16,550 bases of DNA from Planctomycetota bacterium. GTDB lineage: Bacteria > Planctomycetota > Planctomycetia > Pirellulales > Thermoguttaceae. Below, one piece after another: positions 14,622-16,550 of the stretch. The notes beneath the pieces were generated by a model. The model saw only the letters and a list, made by a program, of their open reading frames with translations, was not told where the DNA came from and did no database searches. How positions within the stretch are numbered: the stretch's first letter is position 1; every line of letters starts with the position of its first letter. The DNA lies in NCBI GenBank assembly GCA_015661985.1, contig DQVB01000314.1, forward strand, positions 1 through 16,550, written 5' to 3'. The position numbers and the translations under genes are program-made.

Positions 14622-16166
14622 CTACGAAGTGAGATCCTCACTGCAAGTCCAAGGCGTGGGCGCTGGTGCCCGTTCGTACCTTGTGGGTCTGGTCTGCTCA
14701 TCCGGAGTCATGCCTGGTAGTGAGCCGACAAGGTCGCCGGCCGCCTCTTCTCCGATACCTCGATGCCTCGGGCCCCCGGGTGTTTCCCTTTTGGCTCCGC
14801 TCGCAGCTCCGGCCCCACCCCTGTTTCCGCCGGCAGCTTGATGTTCCCTGTCGATCTCCTGCCACATATGCAACAGCTGGCGCACTCTGTCCGGCTCGCT
14901 TTCAGCCAGGTCCTGCGATTCGCTCTGGTCCTCGGCCAGGTTGTAGAGTTGCCACGCACTGCCCGCGTTTCCTCGCGGATTGCGAACCAGTTTCCAATCG
15001 CCCACGCGCAGCGCCGCGCGCGGGTTCATGCGCCAGAACAGAACGTCGTGGGGCCGGTCCGCTCGCCGGCCGTTCAGGTAGGGCAGCAAGTCCACTCCGT
15101 CGATGGACAGGCCATCCGGGACCGGAGCGCCGGCGGCGGCCGCAGCCGTGGCGAAAATATCCAAGGCGATGACCGGTCGCCGATAGACGCGGCCAGGCGG
15201 AACGTGACCTTTCCACTGGAGCAGGAATGGCACCCGAAGGCCTCCTTCGTAAACGTCGCCCTTGCCACCTCGAAGAGGGAGATTGCTCGAAGTCAACTCG
15301 CGCGTCGGGCCGCCGTTGTCGCTGAGGAAGAAGACCAGCGTATTCTCCTCCAAGCCTTCGTCACGCAGTTTTCGCAAGATCGCGCCCACACCGTCGTCCA
15401 GGCTGCTGAGCATGGCAGCGAAGATCCGGCGGTGGATATCCTTGATATGCCCGAACCGCTCAATGCAGGCATCCTGGGCCTGCATGGGGCTATGGACAGC
15501 ATTGTAGGCGACATACAGGAAAAAGGGTTGGCGCCGGTGCCGGTCGATGAAATCCACGGCCTCGCGGGTGAAGGCATCGGTCAGGTACGCGTTTTCTACG
15601 ACTGGCTGGCCGCCGCGCAGGATGGGGTTGTCCGCGTCGTAGGGCGGTTCGTCGTGTCCCATGTGGGTGGTGTAGATTCGATCGTCGCCGATCCAGCGCC
15701 CTGTACCGCCGCCGGGCAGCCTCCGCCGGCGAAGCCAGGTGGTTACGCCGCGGTACGGTGGCGGCACGTAGAAGTGGCCCTCGTGCAGGAAACCGAAGAA
15801 CTCGTCGAAGCCGCGCCGCAACGGATGGTACGCAGCCGAAGCCCCCAGGTGCCATTTGCCGATCAGCGCGGTGGCGTAGCCGGCGTCGTGCAGGTGTTGG
15901 GCCAGCGTGCGCTCCGACGGCGGCAACCCCACGGCGGGATCTTCGTTAGCCGCTCCGATCGGGTTCCGTTCGTAGCCGAACCGGGTTTGGTATCGACCGG
16001 TCAACAGGCCCGCGCGCGACGGGCTGCAATAGGAGGCCGTGACGTAGCCCGCCGTGAAGCGGACGCCGTTGGCCGCGATCGAGTCGATGTTCGGCGTGGG
16101 GATCTCCTCATTGCCCTGGCAACCCGTTTCGCCGTAGCCCAGGTCGTCGGCCAACAGCAGCACCAT
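14622..16166 (-). CDS. Sulfatase, type I, with lost signal peptide
   Basis: The 514-residue frame begins MVLLLADDLGYGETG, in the middle of the first strand of the sulfatase fold. Just upstream in the same frame are codons for RPN, preceded by a TGA (16176-16178), so the usual signal peptide and first strand are missing. The catalytic parts are intact: metal ligands Asp7/Asp8 and Asp283/Asn284, formylglycine motif CSPSR at 47-51, KWH at 104-106, His225 and Lys302. The family-like part ends near residue 444 (MWQEIDREHQ). The last 70 residues are glycine, proline and arginine rich, with no recognisable domain, and may reflect loss of the original stop. Without a signal the product would stay in the cytoplasm, where a secreted-type sulfatase is unlikely to be useful. 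It could be a recent pseudogene or have an alternative start outside this frame. Tandem with the sulfatase at 13105. Confidence 0.85.
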   Translation of the reverse strand: MVLLLADDLGYGETGCQGNEEIPTPNIDSIAANGVRFTAGYVTASYCSPSRAGLLTGRYQTRFGYERNPIGAANEDPAVGLPPSERTLAQHLHDAGYATALIGKWHLGASAAYHPLRRGFDEFFGFLHEGHFYVPPPYRGVTTWLRRRRLPGGGTGRWIGDDRIYTTHMGHDEPPYDADNPILRGGQPVVENAYLTDAFTREAVDFIDRHRRQPFFLYVAYNAVHSPMQAQDACIERFGHIKDIHRRIFAAMLSSLDDGVGAILRKLRDEGLEENTLVFFLSDNGGPTRELTSSNLPLRGGKGDVYEGGLRVPFLLQWKGHVPPGRVYRRPVIALDIFATAAAAAGAPVPDGLSIDGVDLLPYLNGRRADRPHDVLFWRMNPRAALRVGDWKLVRNPRGNAGSAWQLYNLAEDQSESQDLAESEPDRVRQLLHMWQEIDREHQAAGGNRGGAGAASGAKRETPGGPRHRGIGEEAAGDLVGSLPGMTPDEQTRPTRYERAPAPTPWTCSEDLTS

Positions 16167-16323
16167 GTTCGGCCGTCAAATCGTCCTCGTTTCGGGCATG
16201 AACGAAAGGCAGGCCGAGTACATCGGCCGTTGCCTGGCCGCTTGTCTGGGCGTGCCGTATACGCGCAACGACGCGCCTTCGGGCCGGCATAAGGGCCGCA
16301 GAGTGGCACAAGGCCGCGATTGA
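16165..16323 (+). CDS. Coding-like fragment of unknown origin
   Basis: A 52-residue plus-strand frame reads MFGRQIVLVSGMNERQAEYI and goes on to RCLAACLGVPYT before a TGA at 16321. Its codon-position bias is coding-like (third positions about three quarters G+C). Its ATG overlaps the minus-strand sulfatase start by two bases, and there is no ribosome site because the preceding DNA is sulfatase sequence. It could be a gene fragment brought next to the sulfatase by a rearrangement, with a start at the inner ATG (16198) also possible. I do not recognise it. Confidence 0.3.
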   Translation: MFGRQIVLVSGMNERQAEYIGRCLAACLGVPYTRNDAPSGRHKGRRVAQGRD

Positions 16324-16550
16324 GCGGCGATCGCACCGCACCGTTGGATGAGGATGGCCCTGCCGCTGGCCATACACGTCTGGGACCGAAGGCCGGTGGG
16401 AGGCGCAGGCCTCCACCGCAAGTGAGCCGTTTTTCCGCACGCCGTCGCCCGGGGCGGCATGACGGGGGCAGCCAACTCCTCTGTTCGGCTGCGCCGGCCG
16501 GCATTATCGATCGACATCCGCCGCGGCGCGGCCGGAGCCGGCCCCGCGAC
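16324..16550. other. Gene-less window end
   Basis: No convincing gene. It contains the hairpin at 16395-16417, a T5 run at 16430-16434 and a very GC-rich end. Minus-strand frames that cover it are not protein-like. Confidence 0.4.
16395..16417. repeat. Short hairpin near window end
   Basis: GGTGGGAGGC-GCAG-GCCTCCACC pairs over 9 bp with one bulged G. The T5 run 13 bases later is too far for a standard intrinsic terminator. Confidence 0.45.

Noticed and set aside
14763..16292. A 509-residue plus-strand open frame
   Set aside because: It is antisense to the sulfatase, whose motifs are unmistakable; its own product has no recognisable motif or ribosome site.
1..16550. CRISPR array
   Set aside because: No regularly spaced direct repeats; the repeats found are dispersed palindromes.

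Overview
The window looks like chromosomal DNA from a high-GC member of the Planctomycetota, probably Pirellulales-like. This is inferred from gene content, not from a marker gene. The evidence is two Cys-type sulfatases, a secreted giant protein joining a methyltransferase-like domain to a PQQ-type beta-propeller, a triple zinc-ribbon membrane protein, a divergent IspG, and many short REP-like hairpins between genes. GTG and TTG starts are common. No rRNA, tRNA, CRISPR array, transposase or phage structural gene was found.

Layout. Bases 1-246 hold the 3' end of an unrecognised plus-strand gene, followed by about 730 bases without a convincing gene that contain an inverted REP-like pair. The large propeller protein runs 976-4206 (+). 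It converges on a minus-strand pair: a phosphomannomutase/phosphoglucomutase-family enzyme (7322-5913), then the zinc-ribbon membrane protein (5809-4304). Bases 7323-8935 are gene-poor, with hairpins, REP-like elements and short coding-like remnants. A Xer-type tyrosine recombinase follows on the minus strand (9862-8936). Next come a small conserved-looking protein (10366-10121) and a CsgG/LpoB-like lipoprotein (11340-10432), probably one operon. Divergent from the lipoprotein is ispG (11703-12851, +). A tandem pair of sulfatases fills 16166-13105 on the minus strand. The upstream sulfatase has lost its signal peptide and abuts a coding-like plus-strand fragment.

How the genes relate. Most are independent housekeeping or envelope functions: isoprenoid precursor synthesis (ispG), sugar-phosphate interconversion (phosphohexomutase), chromosome dimer resolution or site-specific recombination (xer), envelope proteins (lipoprotein, zinc-ribbon membrane protein) and sulfated polysaccharide breakdown (sulfatases, which need a formylglycine-generating enzyme encoded elsewhere).

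No complete new defence or mobile system is visible. The most unusual signals are three families of REP-like hairpins, two of them with compensatory changes between copies; the export signal on a methyltransferase-like fusion; the decayed 5' end of one sulfatase; and a stable stem-loop inside the gene-poor region.
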